Below are positions 13,613-26,823 of a stretch of 64,000 bases of DNA, in pieces. How positions within the stretch are numbered: position 1 is the stretch's first letter; every line of letters starts with the position of its first letter. The notes below the pieces were generated by a model, which saw only the letters and a list, made by a program, of their open reading frames with translations, made no database searches and had not been told where the DNA came from. The stretch comes from Ecdyonurus torrentis (lineage: Eukaryota; Arthropoda; Insecta; Ephemeroptera; Heptageniidae), in the NCBI GenBank assembly GCA_949318235.1, contig OX439131.1, positions 18,762,037 to 18,826,036 of the forward strand, in the 5' to 3' direction. A program made the translations under genes and the position numbers.

Positions 13613-14067
13613 TGTATTATATAAAAGTTTTAAGAAAATTTCCATATATGTATGTGTACTAACTTTCAAATTCATGTATGTATTGAGACTCTTCAAATAA
13701 ATTTAAAAAATATATAATGTATAATATATATGAGTATGTATGTATCAAATTTTTAGATATTATTTTTTTGTTCATTCATTGCATTTCAGTTCAGTCAATG
13801 ACCTTTACCCTTGACATTGTTTACGTCAACTGTATAGGAAAAAAAGTTCAAACATGATAAAAAACAACAACAAATAAATACAATTCATTCAAAGTAATGG
13901 AACAGAATTGGAATAGTAATTTAAAATATTATTTATTACGTTTTAGCCTGAAGCAGAGCAGAGTAATATAAAATATATTAAAAAAACAAGTAGTGTAGGC
14001 TGGAAATGTAATAAAATTGATAATGTTTCATAAACAATAAATTTCTTGTGTTTCTCTCTTAAATTTA

Positions 14068-14123
14068 TATAGTAGGTGTATTGTATGACGTCATAGTTAA
14101 TGCTATAGCGCACACCTACTATA
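14068..14123. other. Hairpin with TGACGTCA in its loop
   Basis: Perfect 12-bp arms (tatagtaggtgt and acacctactata) flank a 32-bp centre that contains the palindrome tgacgtca at 14086-14093. It may be a very short foldback element or a structured regulatory site. No flanking duplication can be seen. Confidence 0.5.
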
Positions 14124-14673
14124 AAATAACAGATTGTCGTTTGTGGCACAAAAATCTCCACATACATATATTATGAATAAAACCACGTATAATTATACTC
14201 TATAGTATGAATAAATAAAATAATGATAAGACTAAAAAATAATAATAAACGGGCTATATTTTTATGATAAATATCGTTAATTTTTAAAAATTGTACTTTT
14301 AAAACTGCAATGTATTGCTAAAATTGTATACTGTATATACGTATGTACACTTTTATGTAGATGGGTAGTTTAGTTCTAATTTAGCTTGTCTTTAAAACCT
14401 ATAGTATGGTTTATTCGATTTATTTCTATATAATTTCATTTTTTTTTTATAAGGAAAAAAAAAAAAAAAAAAGGTAAGCCCACAATGTTTAGCAACGTAT
14501 AATGTAAAATAATGTACGATTATTGTTTTTCTTTTCCTCCTTTTATTTTGTATGTGGGCTTTAATACACATCATTTTTTTTTGTATAAAAATAAGGCTTG
14601 TAAAATGTGAAATTAAAAACACGTTAACAAATCGCTACGTTGTATTATATAGCTATCGTCTTTCATCCTGCAG

Positions 14674-14741
14674 CTTATGCAACAATTGTGGTATATATGC
14701 TTAACCAGTTGCCTAAAGCAAAAGGGGCTCCCTTCTCTGAG
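14674..14741 (+). other. Best candidate coding exon, 68 bp, gene unknown
   Basis: A pyrimidine-rich acceptor (tctttcatcctgcag, ending at 14673) and a donor context (GAG followed by gtaaat, at 14742) bound 68 bp that are clearly richer in G+C than the surroundings. The frame starting at the third base is fully open, reading YATIVVYMLNQLPKAKG and then a few more residues to a Glu that ends exactly at the donor. It is a hydrophobic stretch followed by a basic turn, as in a membrane-protein segment. A second frame is also open. The enclosing open frame spans 14628-14789, about 53 codons. I do not recognise the protein and no neighbouring exon in a compatible phase was found, so it may be an isolated exon of a gene with very long introns or a chance match. 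Confidence 0.33.
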
Positions 14742-15062
14742 GTAAATTGTCATAAAATTCAAGACTTAATAAGAAGCAAATTTCATTAAAAATATCATTA
14801 AAACTTGGCTCACCTGACCGCTCTAGTTGGCAAATAAAGTTATGATTAACGTTTTTCATACTTATTAAATTGTAATTAATTATTATAAAAATTATTTTTC
14901 ATCATGACCTTTAACTTTTTTTTTTTTTTATTCATTTCTATTTTTGTAGCGTAAGCAAATATATAAAGTATTTAAAAAAGAGGGTAAACTTTAAAAGAAA
15001 AAATTCGATGTATGATGAATAAAACTCGTAAGTGAATTATCATAAAAGTAGATATGAAACTG

Positions 15063-15094
15063 GGCAGCGAAGCGCTAAAAAGCAACGCGCTGCG
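15063..15094. other. GC-rich imperfect hairpin
   Basis: Contains gcagcgaagcgc and a partly complementary gcaacgcgctgc, unusually G+C-rich for this window. It lies about 25 bp before the 102-bp CT tract. Function unknown. Confidence 0.4.
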
Positions 15095-15116
15095 AGTATA
15101 AAGTAACCCTTCCTTT

Positions 15117-15225
<109 letters not shown>

Positions 15226-16171
15226 CCTCAGCACAGACACAGTGACCGCGTAGTCCACAACCAAAAAGCAATCTGCATTGCAAAATACACGCAAACACCC
15301 TACCCTGTATTAAAATTTTAAAGAAAAAAATAACATAAATAAATACCATACTTATTTTTTTTAAAAATATTTGAAAAGGAATGTTAAAAATAATAAAGTT
15401 TTTACAGTTTAAAATTGTATAATTAAATTTATAGATTAAAAATAACATTTTATTTAGAAATATATTACGAGAAGCGACTAAATGAGCAAGAAAAAGAATG
15501 AGAGTTAGAAATAAAATATTTGCTAAAAGATACATTTGTGGACACTGTCTAATAATTCACAAGATCAGGCAAAGAGTTGAAAAAAACCCATAGATTATTA
15601 TCTTTTTTTCTTAACTATATAAAAAAAAATGTATTTTTACTGATTGAAAAAAAAAATACATAACATAGTTTTAAACTGTACCAAATTACTGTATAATAAT
15701 GCTAGATTAAAAAAGAAAACTATAAACGTATCCATCATGATAAAATCTGTAAAATGGAGGAAAAATAAAATACAATTTTTATGTACGTACAATAATATAA
15801 CAACATTGTACAAATAAGTATATATCTACCAAAGAAGAAAAAAAATTTTATTACAAAATGCAATAAAAAAAATATTGAAATTGCATGTAAAGCAGCTTTC
15901 AGTTGTGTCATAAAAGTCATAAAACAACATTACTCAAGTTACGCAAATCTCAAGAGTGATAAAAATAAAATAAAATGCAAAAATCTTACTAAAGCCATGT
16001 CATAAGTAGACAAAGAATAATATTAAAATAACAAGAGTATTCTTATTACTATCATATTCTTTGCCAGGTGACATAAATATGGGTCTAGAAAAATCTACTT
16101 CTCATTACCATGAACATCTAGCGGAAAATTGAATTTGTTCTTTTAATATTTAAACGTATTATCATTACCAT

Positions 16172-16174
<3 letters not shown>

Positions 16175-16251
<77 letters not shown>
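16175..16251. repeat. (CT)n microsatellite, 77 bp
   Basis: Pure CT run. Confidence 0.97.
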
Positions 16252-16253
<2 letters not shown>

Positions 16254-17182
16254 ATATTTTAACTTTCTTTTCCTAGAAAATAATTTTAAAAAATGCATTT
16301 TTATGTTTTATCTGCATATTTTATACGTACACAGTATAATGTCATATAAATCAAATTAATGCTTTGTATATTTCACACGCACAAAAAGTAACTATAATTC
16401 TTATTATATATAGTTCCTTTTTTTTTTTTTTTTTTTTTTTTTTGTTATATATAGTTGAAATTTTTGCTATAAAATGGACAAATGGTGCATTAACACATAA
16501 ATTTAAAGTACTTTTTTATGTTAGATTTTTTTTTTCATGTTTATGATATTGTGATTTATGAAATATGAATTTAAATTTTATTAAAATTATAATTTATTTT
16601 TAATGTCAATTTTTACAAAACTTGGAAATTTTTACTTTGATGTGTAACAAGAATAGTTCGTAAGAAAAATCAATTGGCTAAATTTTATAAAAAGTTATGT
16701 AAAAAAAAGAAAGAAACGTAAACAATAAATTAGAAACAATATAAATTTTTATAATCATCAATTTAATTTCAAGTTATTATTGAATATTCTATATAATTAT
16801 GAAAAAAATTATATTTCATGCATTATTTTATTCTATTTGAAAAATCACAATATTGCAATTGTATTGAGTACCTTCTTGAAACTTTACTGACTTTAGAAAC
16901 TATTGAAATTCCCTCAACGTATAACTTTCAAACTATTTGTTTTAAAACACAAATACTAAAGTAAAATTAATTTCAAACTAATGACAATTTCTAAACTCTT
17001 GCACTTGTCAACTAAAAATAATAAGAAATTACTTTTTTGTTTTTTTAAATATAAAATAATGTGTATGTAAAGTTTAGATATGTAATAGGTAAGTAAGATT
17101 TAGTATATTGAATAGTTTATGAGCATCAATAACGCAGATAGTAGATCTGAATAGGTAATGTATTTATAATGTATGAATGTAC

Positions 17183-17324
<142 letters not shown>

Positions 17325-18483
17325 CTAGACATGAAACTTAGGGGGTGAAAACTAATTAGATATTTATCTTGTTTCAATCTGATCTATCAATCATTCTATG
17401 AGCAATTAAAACAAGACTTACAAAGTAAATATGATACTCTATGTAAACATAATTACTTTTAGAAAATTCAAACTATTTTAGCAAAATTAGTAATTTAATT
17501 TATTTGTAGTTCTGTTTAAGGTTGAAAATTATTACTTGTTGACAATATAAGTTATAACAAAGAAAACTAAGTATAATAATTTTTTAAAAATATATTTCAA
17601 GAATTTCATGTGCAGATTATCTAAATTTTGTATATTACATACACATAATATAAATTGCTTGCAGTTTTTTGTTATGCTTTCTTAAATTACCTTAAAAATA
17701 AATAATGCTACATCATCTACAACAGCTTCTTATTTCGAATACATTATAATAATAATAAAAAATAAAAATGTTGTAAATAAAATTATGCAATAGATTTACT
17801 ACGTAACCAAATAAAAAAAGTTAAAATAATATTACAAAAAACATAAACACAAAAGTTTATCCCCTTTATTTTGTTATTTACCTTTAAATCAAAACTTATC
17901 TCTTAATTCAACATAATGCGTCGCATTTTACTACATGTTAACTCAAATTGTCAAATAAAAAAATATACATAAATCTTATTTCTTTCAAAAGAAAAACTTC
18001 ACTATATAATAATCTGTGATCCTTAAAACAAGAAAAAAGTCACCCTATAACGCATTCTTGCATGAAAATACTTTTGATAATAATATATTATTATATAAAT
18101 AAAGAAAAACTCGTGATACAAAACTTAAAAAAAAATACACATGAATAAGACACCCTGTTCTACATGATTAATCACAAAAGAAAAAAACAGATAAAAAAAT
18201 GTATATTATGAAACATACAACTAAGCTTTGATATTATATTATTTTTATCATCATATATTATACTTTTTTTTTTTTTTTGCATATATTTAATATACTTTTT
18301 TTTTTCGCTCTGTTTAACCATTATAGATAACCTTAAAAAAATCTTCTTTTACCAGTATCATATTTTTCTACACGACCAGTTCCGTATGGTTATACCTGTG
18401 AAATATTGTGGAAAAAATAATAATAAAACAGAGTTTGTCATACATATAATATTATATAAAGAGTGTGAGAGAAAAAAAATTGA

Positions 18484-18486
<3 letters not shown>

Positions 18487-18563
<77 letters not shown>
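18487..18563. repeat. (TA)n microsatellite, 77 bp
   Basis: Pure TA run. Confidence 0.97.
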
Positions 18564-18566
<3 letters not shown>

Positions 18567-19263
18567 CAGTATGCTTTACAAGTTTCCTTACATATAATAT
18601 AGTATACTATACACTATGTTTCCACTCCATTTCCTCTTATGGCTACCCATCTACCACTATCATCATGATTGCTGTTTATGTTTGTACCATGGTTTGTACA
18701 CATCTATAATAAAAAAAAAACATGTTTATATGTATAGAAATCTTGTGGCCACCATGTTATAGTCATATTATAATAAAAAATTGATATACTTTTCTTGTTA
18801 GTGTTTTTTGATATACTGGTATCATAAAAGACTTTCATAAAAATTGAAGTCATATTGTAAATATATTTGTATATAAAAGTTGAATTTATAATACAAAGGC
18901 AATGAACATGTCACATTTTTATTAACCATACTTAAATCAATATTTATTTTGCATATACATACATTTATTTTATTACTTTGCATCTATAGTTATTTCTAAC
19001 GTACTTGCTATAACTAAAAGTAAAGTACTAGGAAGTGTACTTTTTGTAATATAAGTTTTGTATGTTTTTTACTCATTTTTTCTACAAAAATAGAGCAAGT
19101 TTTCTAAACATTTTCGTTTGTCTTCTCCTCAAAGGTTTTACGTAGTTCAACAACTATATATAATATTATAGTATTTTGTTTTTGTACATCACAATTACCT
19201 CTCCTCTGCTGTCTCTTAAACACAAAACTCAACTTTTTTTTATACTTTTAGCAGCAGTAGCAG

Positions 19264-19267
<4 letters not shown>

Positions 19268-19299
<32 letters not shown>

Positions 19300-19366
19300 C
19301 AGAAGAAGCAAACTTCGCATAAACAAAACTCTGAATTTGTTCTTCTTCTTCTTCTTCATCTTTTTT

Positions 19367-19397
<31 letters not shown>
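19268..19397. repeat. Opposed poly(A) and poly(T) tracts
   Basis: A31 (19268-19298), preceded by CAG triplets, is followed 70 bp later by T29 (19369-19397). Between them lie gaagaag on the left and (TTC)n on the right. The unit is therefore an approximate inverted repeat that could fold into one long A:T stem. No target duplication is visible. Confidence 0.65.
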
Positions 19398-20568
19398 CCT
19401 ACAAAGAATTTGCTTTCAACACGTACTACTTAGTTTAAAAGGTCGTACATGTATAAAAATTATAACACTGTAAGTTTTTTGTAATTATATTATAATTAAA
19501 TGAAATGCTTTTAGTACCAAAGTATGAATGAAAATGATGCTTTTCTCATGCTCATTAAGTGAATGAACTAATTAAGGAACTATTAGTAAAGTGTAAACGA
19601 AAATAAACATCCTGTTTATATTATATATATAATCTCTCTAAAATTTGAAATTTGATTTTATTCACAAAGTTTAAAGCTCATATTGGAATCTAATTTTGTT
19701 AATGTAACAGTATTATAATTTATATCATATAAATAAAAATTTTATGAAAAAAATATATAAGATTACATATGGGGAAAGACAATGTTTTCTTTATAAAATA
19801 TTAGGAAATTTTGTATATAATATAAAGAATAAAGATATCGTTTACAATTTAATTTTCTACCTTTATATATACAAACTTTTTTTTCCCTAATATAAAATTT
19901 ATGTAAATTGTTAAATTATACAGTTATCTTTGTCATGCATAAAACTGAAAGTTGATGAGTTGATGTCCTTAAATAAACACTCTTTTTTTTATCATTTTTT
20001 TCTGTATTTTAATAGTATTTGGAATTTTTTTTTGTTTATTTTTTCTCTTTTATGAGTATAAAAATAGTGATTATTGTTTGCATAGAATATAATCCTTATA
20101 ATCGATTTTGATATCTGTAATTGCTTTCATTCACGCATAACACATCCTCATACATACATGTATAGAAAGCGGCGTGTTTATCGAATAATCATCGATTTAT
20201 TCTCTCATGGTAATACAACATCCACACAAATATAAAAATTCTCGTATTATTATCTTTAAATGTAACGTTATGTATTCAACTTTTATAACATAGATAATTT
20301 TATATTTAAAAATATTCTTTCATAAAACTTTTTTTTTTTAATAATGATTTCAATCATCATTACAATCAATACTTTTTATTATAATTTTTACTTTTTTGCA
20401 TCGTTTCTTTGAGTTAAATGTATATTTTTATTTCATCACAAAAAGTGTTCAATTTAAGGTTAACTTTGGTATTAACTACAAAAGGTGTAAACGAGCTACA
20501 ATTATTTTTTCTCACAGTTATTTTCAATAAAGAGAAATATTTAAAAATATAAATACTTCTATTTCCTC

Positions 20569-20575
<7 letters not shown>

Positions 20576-20661
<86 letters not shown>
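20576..20661. repeat. (TA)n microsatellite, 86 bp
   Basis: Pure TA run followed by acacac. Confidence 0.97.
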
Positions 20662-20666
<5 letters not shown>

Positions 20667-21259
20667 GTACATAAACGAAAAATTATATTTTACAATTTAC
20701 TTTATCACTATGAGCAAAAAGTGTCAGTAATGAGAAAATAACACTTTTTTTTAACATTGAACATTAAATCATAAATAAATATTTTTAACTTTTTATTCTT
20801 TATTGCTTATTTTCTTTTAATTAAAAATAACTTTATAATTTTAAACAATTATACTTTATCAATACGATTATAGTTAACTTAAAAACTGACCAGCTGGAAA
20901 ATTGTATTTTATACTTCACAATTATCGTTACTTTGTATTATATTTTGTTATATACTAACTAAAAGTAGGGAACAAAATTGTATTAAAAATATTAATTAAT
21001 AATTTCAATCTAAAGGTTTATTTAACTGAATGTAAAAAAATATAATATATTAAATTCATTAAAACCGTATTAGATCGTAGTTATAACATGCTTGTGGTTT
21101 TACTTTGACTATTAGAGTTAGGCTATTTAATGAAAACACTAATGAGCTGAGGCTAAACGTGTGTGTGCATATATAGCGACGATATCCCGGTATTCTGCTC
21201 TAACTTCAACACCTTACTAAAGTATAAAGTAAAAGTTGTTTTTGTGTTGGTTACTTTAA

Positions 21260-21318
21260 TTGTGCAAGAAGTGTCAAGCCCTCACACTGCCTTAATAAAG
21301 CTATTAATTATGATTGAA
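21260..21318 (+). mobile_element. Possible LINE 3' tail
   Basis: The segment runs gccctcacactgccttaataa and then attaat, resembling the short 3' UTR end plus tail seen at 8930-9063. It stops 20 bp before the foldback at 21338. No coding sequence is visible, so the call rests only on end-structure similarity. Confidence 0.2.
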
Positions 21319-21337
21319 GCATATTTTTACAATGAGT

Positions 21338-21744
21338 AAGACTAATGATTTTTGGGACAGTATTTGAGCACATTATTAAAAACAGTATAACTAGTAGATT
21401 CCATTGAAGTCAATATTAACCTTTATTAATAATCCGTAGTAATAGTAATTAATCCGTGAATAAAAAATGACGGCCACGCTCCCAAAAAGCCTGTGACGTC
21501 ATTTTCCGTTACTCGTACGTTTGTTTGAATTTGAAGAAGACGATCGAACTCCGCTGCAAATTCAAACAAACGAGTAATGGAAAATGTCATCACAGGCTTT
21601 TTGGGAGCGTGTCCGTCATTCTTTATTGACGGATTAATTACTAAAATGTAATTAATAAAGGTAAATATTGACTTCAATGAAATCTACTAGCTATACTATT
21701 TTTAAAAATGTGCTCAAATACTATCCCAAAAATCATTAGTCTTT
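21338..21744. mobile_element. Foldback (hairpin-type MITE), 407 bp
   Basis: The left arm (21338 to about 21540) and right arm (about 21541 to 21744) are inverted copies of each other over roughly 200 bp with only scattered differences (about 90% by eye) and almost no loop. The outer ends begin aagactaatgattttt. The left arm carries gcctgtgacgtcatttt, whereas the right arm has a T in place of the CpG cytosine there. The 83-codon minus-strand frame across the element is a by-product of the palindrome. Such elements are usually mobilised by a transposase encoded elsewhere; the superfamily is not determinable here. Confidence 0.8.
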
Positions 21745-23752
21745 TTCTTTGTTGAATAAACAAAACATAGATAATATAATAGACATTTATAATTAATATA
21801 AACCAAAATGTTGAGACATTGTCGATACGTAAAGATAGAATCACTTGTCGTATACTATCATAAATTTTAACTAAAATTTTGGTTCATTTCAATTTCTATT
21901 GGTATCTGTGGTATTTAAAACCTGATTGTTTTCACTGATTAACTTTATATACAGGATAAAATAATATGTTCCGAACCACCTCTCACCTCTAAGATTTAAT
22001 TTACGTTTTATTATCACAGGTAATGCTGATAGGGAGGGAGATTTCTAAACTATAAAATACTCTTTAGATACTTTAGTGGCATAATGCAGTCATTCAACAA
22101 CTTTACCACAATTTTAATGGTTCATTACTTCTTGCAGTACTTATTGTATAACGTCTATGCTATGCACATGTATAAACTTCATAATATATAATATGTTTCT
22201 TGTGCGGGAAAAAAATGGCTTTGTAATGTTGATTTTTTTTTATTGCTCTATTAGATAGAAGTAAAAGAAAAAAAACATACAATAAGAACTTACAGTAGAC
22301 CAATTTAATTCAATCGTGACATTTTCTTAAGTTTTTCACATTCCAACTTGAGATCAAAAATATATTACAAAAAAAAAAATAATAATAATATAAATAAAAA
22401 TAATAAAAAAAAATTAAAACTTTTTTCATTGTTAAATATTGTATTTATTACTTTCTACTATATATTTTGACAAAATTAATGACTTCATTCCTAAATAGAA
22501 TTGTTTTCAATCAAACATCATATCCAACTAATTGATTTTATCTTAACTATATACTTTTTGTTTGTTGTTGTTTTGTTCTTTCAGCTAAATAACTTACTTC
22601 AAATGTATATATATCCATTAATACAAAAATACTGCATCATTGAAATAAATAATTCAATTAAATGAAAATCAATACTCTTGTTTTTATTTTGCAAACTATC
22701 TAGTAATAAATCATTTAATTTAATTATTGCTACGTGACTAAATAACTAAAAAAAAAAAAAAAAAAAAGAAAGGAAGGGGGCAACAAATTTTACACCAGAG
22801 CATTTTATTTTCACTGCATAAAGTGTTTTTATTTTAAAGACGTATAAAAGCTCCACAAATTTTCTATTTCATTCTCATAAAAGACTAAAAGTTTTATAGA
22901 ACATATTATTTTAAATAAATATTCAAACTAATTTTATTTTACCAATAATTCATTAATTTTGATGAAATAAAATCAAAATTGGAACTGCTATAAAAATGAT
23001 TATCAAATATTTCTTTGAATAGCTGCAACTACAAATATTTTTTAAACTTTTCTAAGTAAGCACTGATACATTGAGGATTTAAGAAAGTGAAAATTTTTAG
23101 CTTTCAAATACGATGAGCATTAAATATATACATATTTATGATATCATAGTTCATGTAAAAACGAGAAAAAGTGAAATTTTTTGTTTGGTCTCTTTAAAGA
23201 AAATAATACGAATTTTTACATGATTAATTCAATAAATTATTTTTTATATATATAATAGTAATTATCTACAAAAATCTATTTATTTTTACTAAAAATAATT
23301 TTTAAAATAAGTTGTTGTTTTTTTCTGTACCTGCAACGCATTGAAAGTAAAATAACAATCGTAGAGCAGAAAAATAAAATTAAAGTGTTTTTGTTGTGTT
23401 GTCAGAAACAGAGAACAAAGCAAACCACACACAATTCTCTTCTTTTTTTTAATACAAAACAAAACAAATGATTATTCTCGTGATATGTGTCATTACAATA
23501 AAACCATTAATGTTGTCACTGATTTGATATGGTTACAAAGAAACAACAAGATCAATTTTTACTTAACACAAAAGGTTAGTAATTTTTAAATTTTGCTAAT
23601 TAGATTTAAATATAATGAAATGACATTATTATTATTTTTAATTTATACGTGTGAGTTAAAAATATTCAACGTTGCTTTTCTCTCTTTTGTTTTCATTTAT
23701 AATTGTGTCAACTCATTCTTCAATTACAAAGACCCCTTTTTTAAATATATAA

Positions 23753-23760
<8 letters not shown>

Positions 23761-23809
<49 letters not shown>
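23761..23809. repeat. (TA)n microsatellite, 49 bp
   Basis: Pure TA run preceded by two imperfect aaatatat units. Confidence 0.95.
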
Positions 23810-23813
<4 letters not shown>

Positions 23814-24564
23814 CGTTTTTATGTTGAAACAAAAGATTTGTTAAGCGGTTGTATTTATTCACAATGAAAAATTAACCTTGTGTTTTAAGTCACCAAATAA
23901 TAATACTTTTAAATCAATAATCAATTTATATATTTTATTGTTTATTTCTCATTATTTAAAGTTTTAAAATAACATTTTTTTTTAGTTACATAAGTTATAT
24001 TATATTTTGTTTGATATTAAAAAGGTATATAATGATCAAATATGTATGTAGTACATATATCAAGGAAAATGTTTTTCTTTTTCCTTTATGTAAAATTTTT
24101 ATCTGTGCTATTTTATTTTTTTATTATTTTTTGCAATGTTAAATATATAATATATTTTTTATTAAAAAAAAAACAATTTATAATTTATATTTTTAATGTA
24201 CATACATACTATAGTTAAAGTTTACTAAAAGTCCTTGAATGATAAGTTCACATTAATTTTAACATAATGATTATTAAGATCTTACAATTTTGAAGTAGCT
24301 CTAATTATAACAATATAAGAAATAATCTTTCATCGAAAAAAAAAATAAGTGAGAGAGAAAAAGAAAAAGAAAAAAGAGAAGGAGAAAGAAACTTATATCT
24401 GATTTCAGGTCACGCTATTTTTTAATGGAACCTAAACTGACGTTGAACACTATTAATTAGTAAGGCATGTTCTTTCCTGTGCCTTGTTAAGACAAAAAAA
24501 TATATAGGGGGAAAAGGAAGAAGAAAAAAAATCTACGTATTGAGTAATGATCTTTCGTTTTAAC

Positions 24565-25633
24565 TATACACGGAAAATAAAATCTACTTAAATTAAGCAA
24601 AAAGCTAGTATTAAAATGCTGTGTTTTGCAATAGAGACAGTCCTAACTGAGAATTAGTAGGGCGGTATGCTAGACCCGCTCCTACCTGCGCGCAGCATAG
24701 TATACCTGTCGGCCAGGAGAAATAGACTCAGGTGAGGTGGGCTTGCAAACTCACCCCTAGTATATTTGAGTTAGCACTAATATACTAAATTTTAGAATTG
24801 GACCGCAAAATGGCGTACATGAGATTTTTTTAAATAATTCTAAGTATTAATTTAATTATTATAAAAAATAAACGTTGTTAATAATTTGAAATATTCAATG
24901 AAATGAATAATTCCCGCGGTGGATGTTCTTAGTTTATTATAATTGTATGCAAATATACTTTCATATAAATTACATAATTATAAATCATATCATAATTTGT
25001 TAGTAGCGGGGGACAGAGGACCATTTTTTTTTCAATGCGTCGATCGGGTTTGGCTACCATAGGCCATATCGATGAATATATCAAATATAATATACCATTG
25101 TGTTACTACATGACGACTCATTTTGCACCTTATTTGACTGTGCGATTACTTCATTTTTATTTTTTATGTAAAATCGTCACTTATAATTCTATTTGCATGT
25201 TATACGCGGTAATTAAGACAGTTAAAGTATTTTTATAAATCTGATAGTTTAGAATTAATTACCTTCTTCATGGTCTCCTGAAAAATAGAGAAACGTGGCC
25301 ATTTAAACGGAGATTGGCTGATTTTAGCAATGCTAGCTCCTAGTTCGCGGGAATACTAGATTGGCTCAGGCGGGTTAAGCACAGCTGCGCTGGCAGTCAG
25401 GTGCCGCTCCTCCTGGATCTCAGGTGACATAAAAACTATACTGACTATAACTGACGCTAGGTACCACTCCCCCTAGATCGCAGGTGGTATAAAATCTAGT
25501 GCTAGGGTTTTGGCGTCACTTATGCTAGAGATGCAGGCTACTCAGATCTTGCACGCATGTACTAGGGCGCGGGCTTATTTGCGTTAGTATACTAATCTAC
25601 TTAAATTTAGCACATCTTTTTTTTCCGTGTATA
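24565..25633. mobile_element. GC-richer element with tacacgga termini, 1.07 kb
   Basis: The left end reads tatacacggaaaataaaat and the right end is its inverted counterpart (ttttttttccgtgtata), with partial pairing continuing inward through ctacttaaatt. The interior is markedly richer in G+C than the flanks. It contains two tandem copies of a roughly 60-bp unit (starting near 25400 and 25460, each with an agatc-type motif then caggtg and a taaaa motif) and several tagtatacta palindromes. TA at both outer ends fits a TA-target DNA transposon. The small open frame near 25035 shows no transposase motif, so it is non-autonomous. Confidence 0.5.
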
Positions 25634-26750
25634 TAAAAAAAAAAGTTAAAATTACGTGATGGGAATATATTTTTTCATATTATATTTTTTCACCATAGTT
25701 ATTTCTGTGATAATTTAAAGATTTTTCTTTATACTTTATTGAGTGACATTTTCCCCCCTTCTATATATGCACGCACTGCTTCTCATTACCTGTCCTAATT
25801 TGTCCTCTTATCTTACACACCTTTTGTCGTAAGCTTTAGCCTATATTGTAACGACATCATCGATCTCTCTTTCTCTTTTTTAGATTTCAAAAGCTATTTT
25901 AATATAAAAGATATTATATTATATAAACCTTTTTTTTTATACCATTTTTATACACAGCTATTTGAATGATAAAAAACATGTATTTTAATTTTGTGGTTAT
26001 ATAGGTGTTATGTTGAGTTTATTAATAAAAATGTATGCTCATATTTTGGTAAAATAAATACAATTTCATGTACTTTATATAGATTTTTTTTCATTAAAAC
26101 GTGCATATTTTAATGAAAAAAAATTCCCTATATAAAAATAATTACAATATATTTTGTACATTCAATATTTTTAATTAAAATTTTTATTTTTACGGTCTAG
26201 TTTTTTTAATAAACTTTAGATTATTATTAACTTTTTAAATTAAATTTAAGAAAGTACTAAAAATACTGACCTCCGTTTGAATTTGAGATTAAAATTAACA
26301 TATAAATATGAATTTTATATTATTTTTAAATGAAATTCATATGACTCTTTGTTAAACATTATTTAAAATTCATATTTACCAAAGCTACTGTTACTTAAGC
26401 TATAAGGTGAGTTTACAAAATAGAATTAAAAATATGCAAATTTTTTACTCACATTTTAATAAAAAATATAATATAACGTCATGTATTTATATATTTTATG
26501 AAATACGCTTCTGTTTGCTGTAAAATTACATTTAATAACGCTTATGATACAGTATTTACGTTGTACAGCACAATTAAATAACATATACTTTTGAATTTGA
26601 TATTTTAAGTTTGAGATATTCAATTTTAACAGGTCTAACAAGTCTTTAAAAGGCAATTTTTATCCCCTTGAAATGATTATTTAAAAGTACGATTGTTCAC
26701 ATAACACAGTATTTAAAAAGTAGTAAACACAAAATCAAAAGAAATTTCAA

Positions 26751-26823
26751 CCAAGCGAGAGTCGAATCCAGATCTTTGGCAGGATTTACTGCTTTTGAAA
26801 CACGGTGTAACATAAAAACCTAT
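26751..26823 (-). mobile_element. tRNA-like (SINE-type) fragment
   Basis: Read on the minus strand, this contains ggattcgactctcg, close to the RNA polymerase III B-box consensus GGTTCGANTCC (9 of 11), preceded by an anticodon-arm-like gcag-taaatc-ctgc hairpin. The block caaagatctggattcgac recurs in diverged form at about 31734-31755. A convincing A box is not seen. I read it as a decayed tRNA-derived SINE or tRNA pseudogene. Confidence 0.33.

Larger units (their letters stand above)
20400..24560. other. AT-rich spacer around a large foldback
   Basis: Apart from the foldback at 21338-21744 and a possible LINE tail just before it, this is low-complexity spacer with one (TA)n run near its start and one near its end. 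No gene is seen. Confidence 0.65.

Noticed and set aside
16069..16128. Possible terminal exon after ttctttgccag
   Set aside because: Only about 20 codons open, and the phase does not fit the candidate exon at 14674-14741.
21426..21677. 83-codon minus-strand frame
   Set aside because: Lies entirely within a palindromic foldback, where openness on one arm tends to carry over to the other. No known family.
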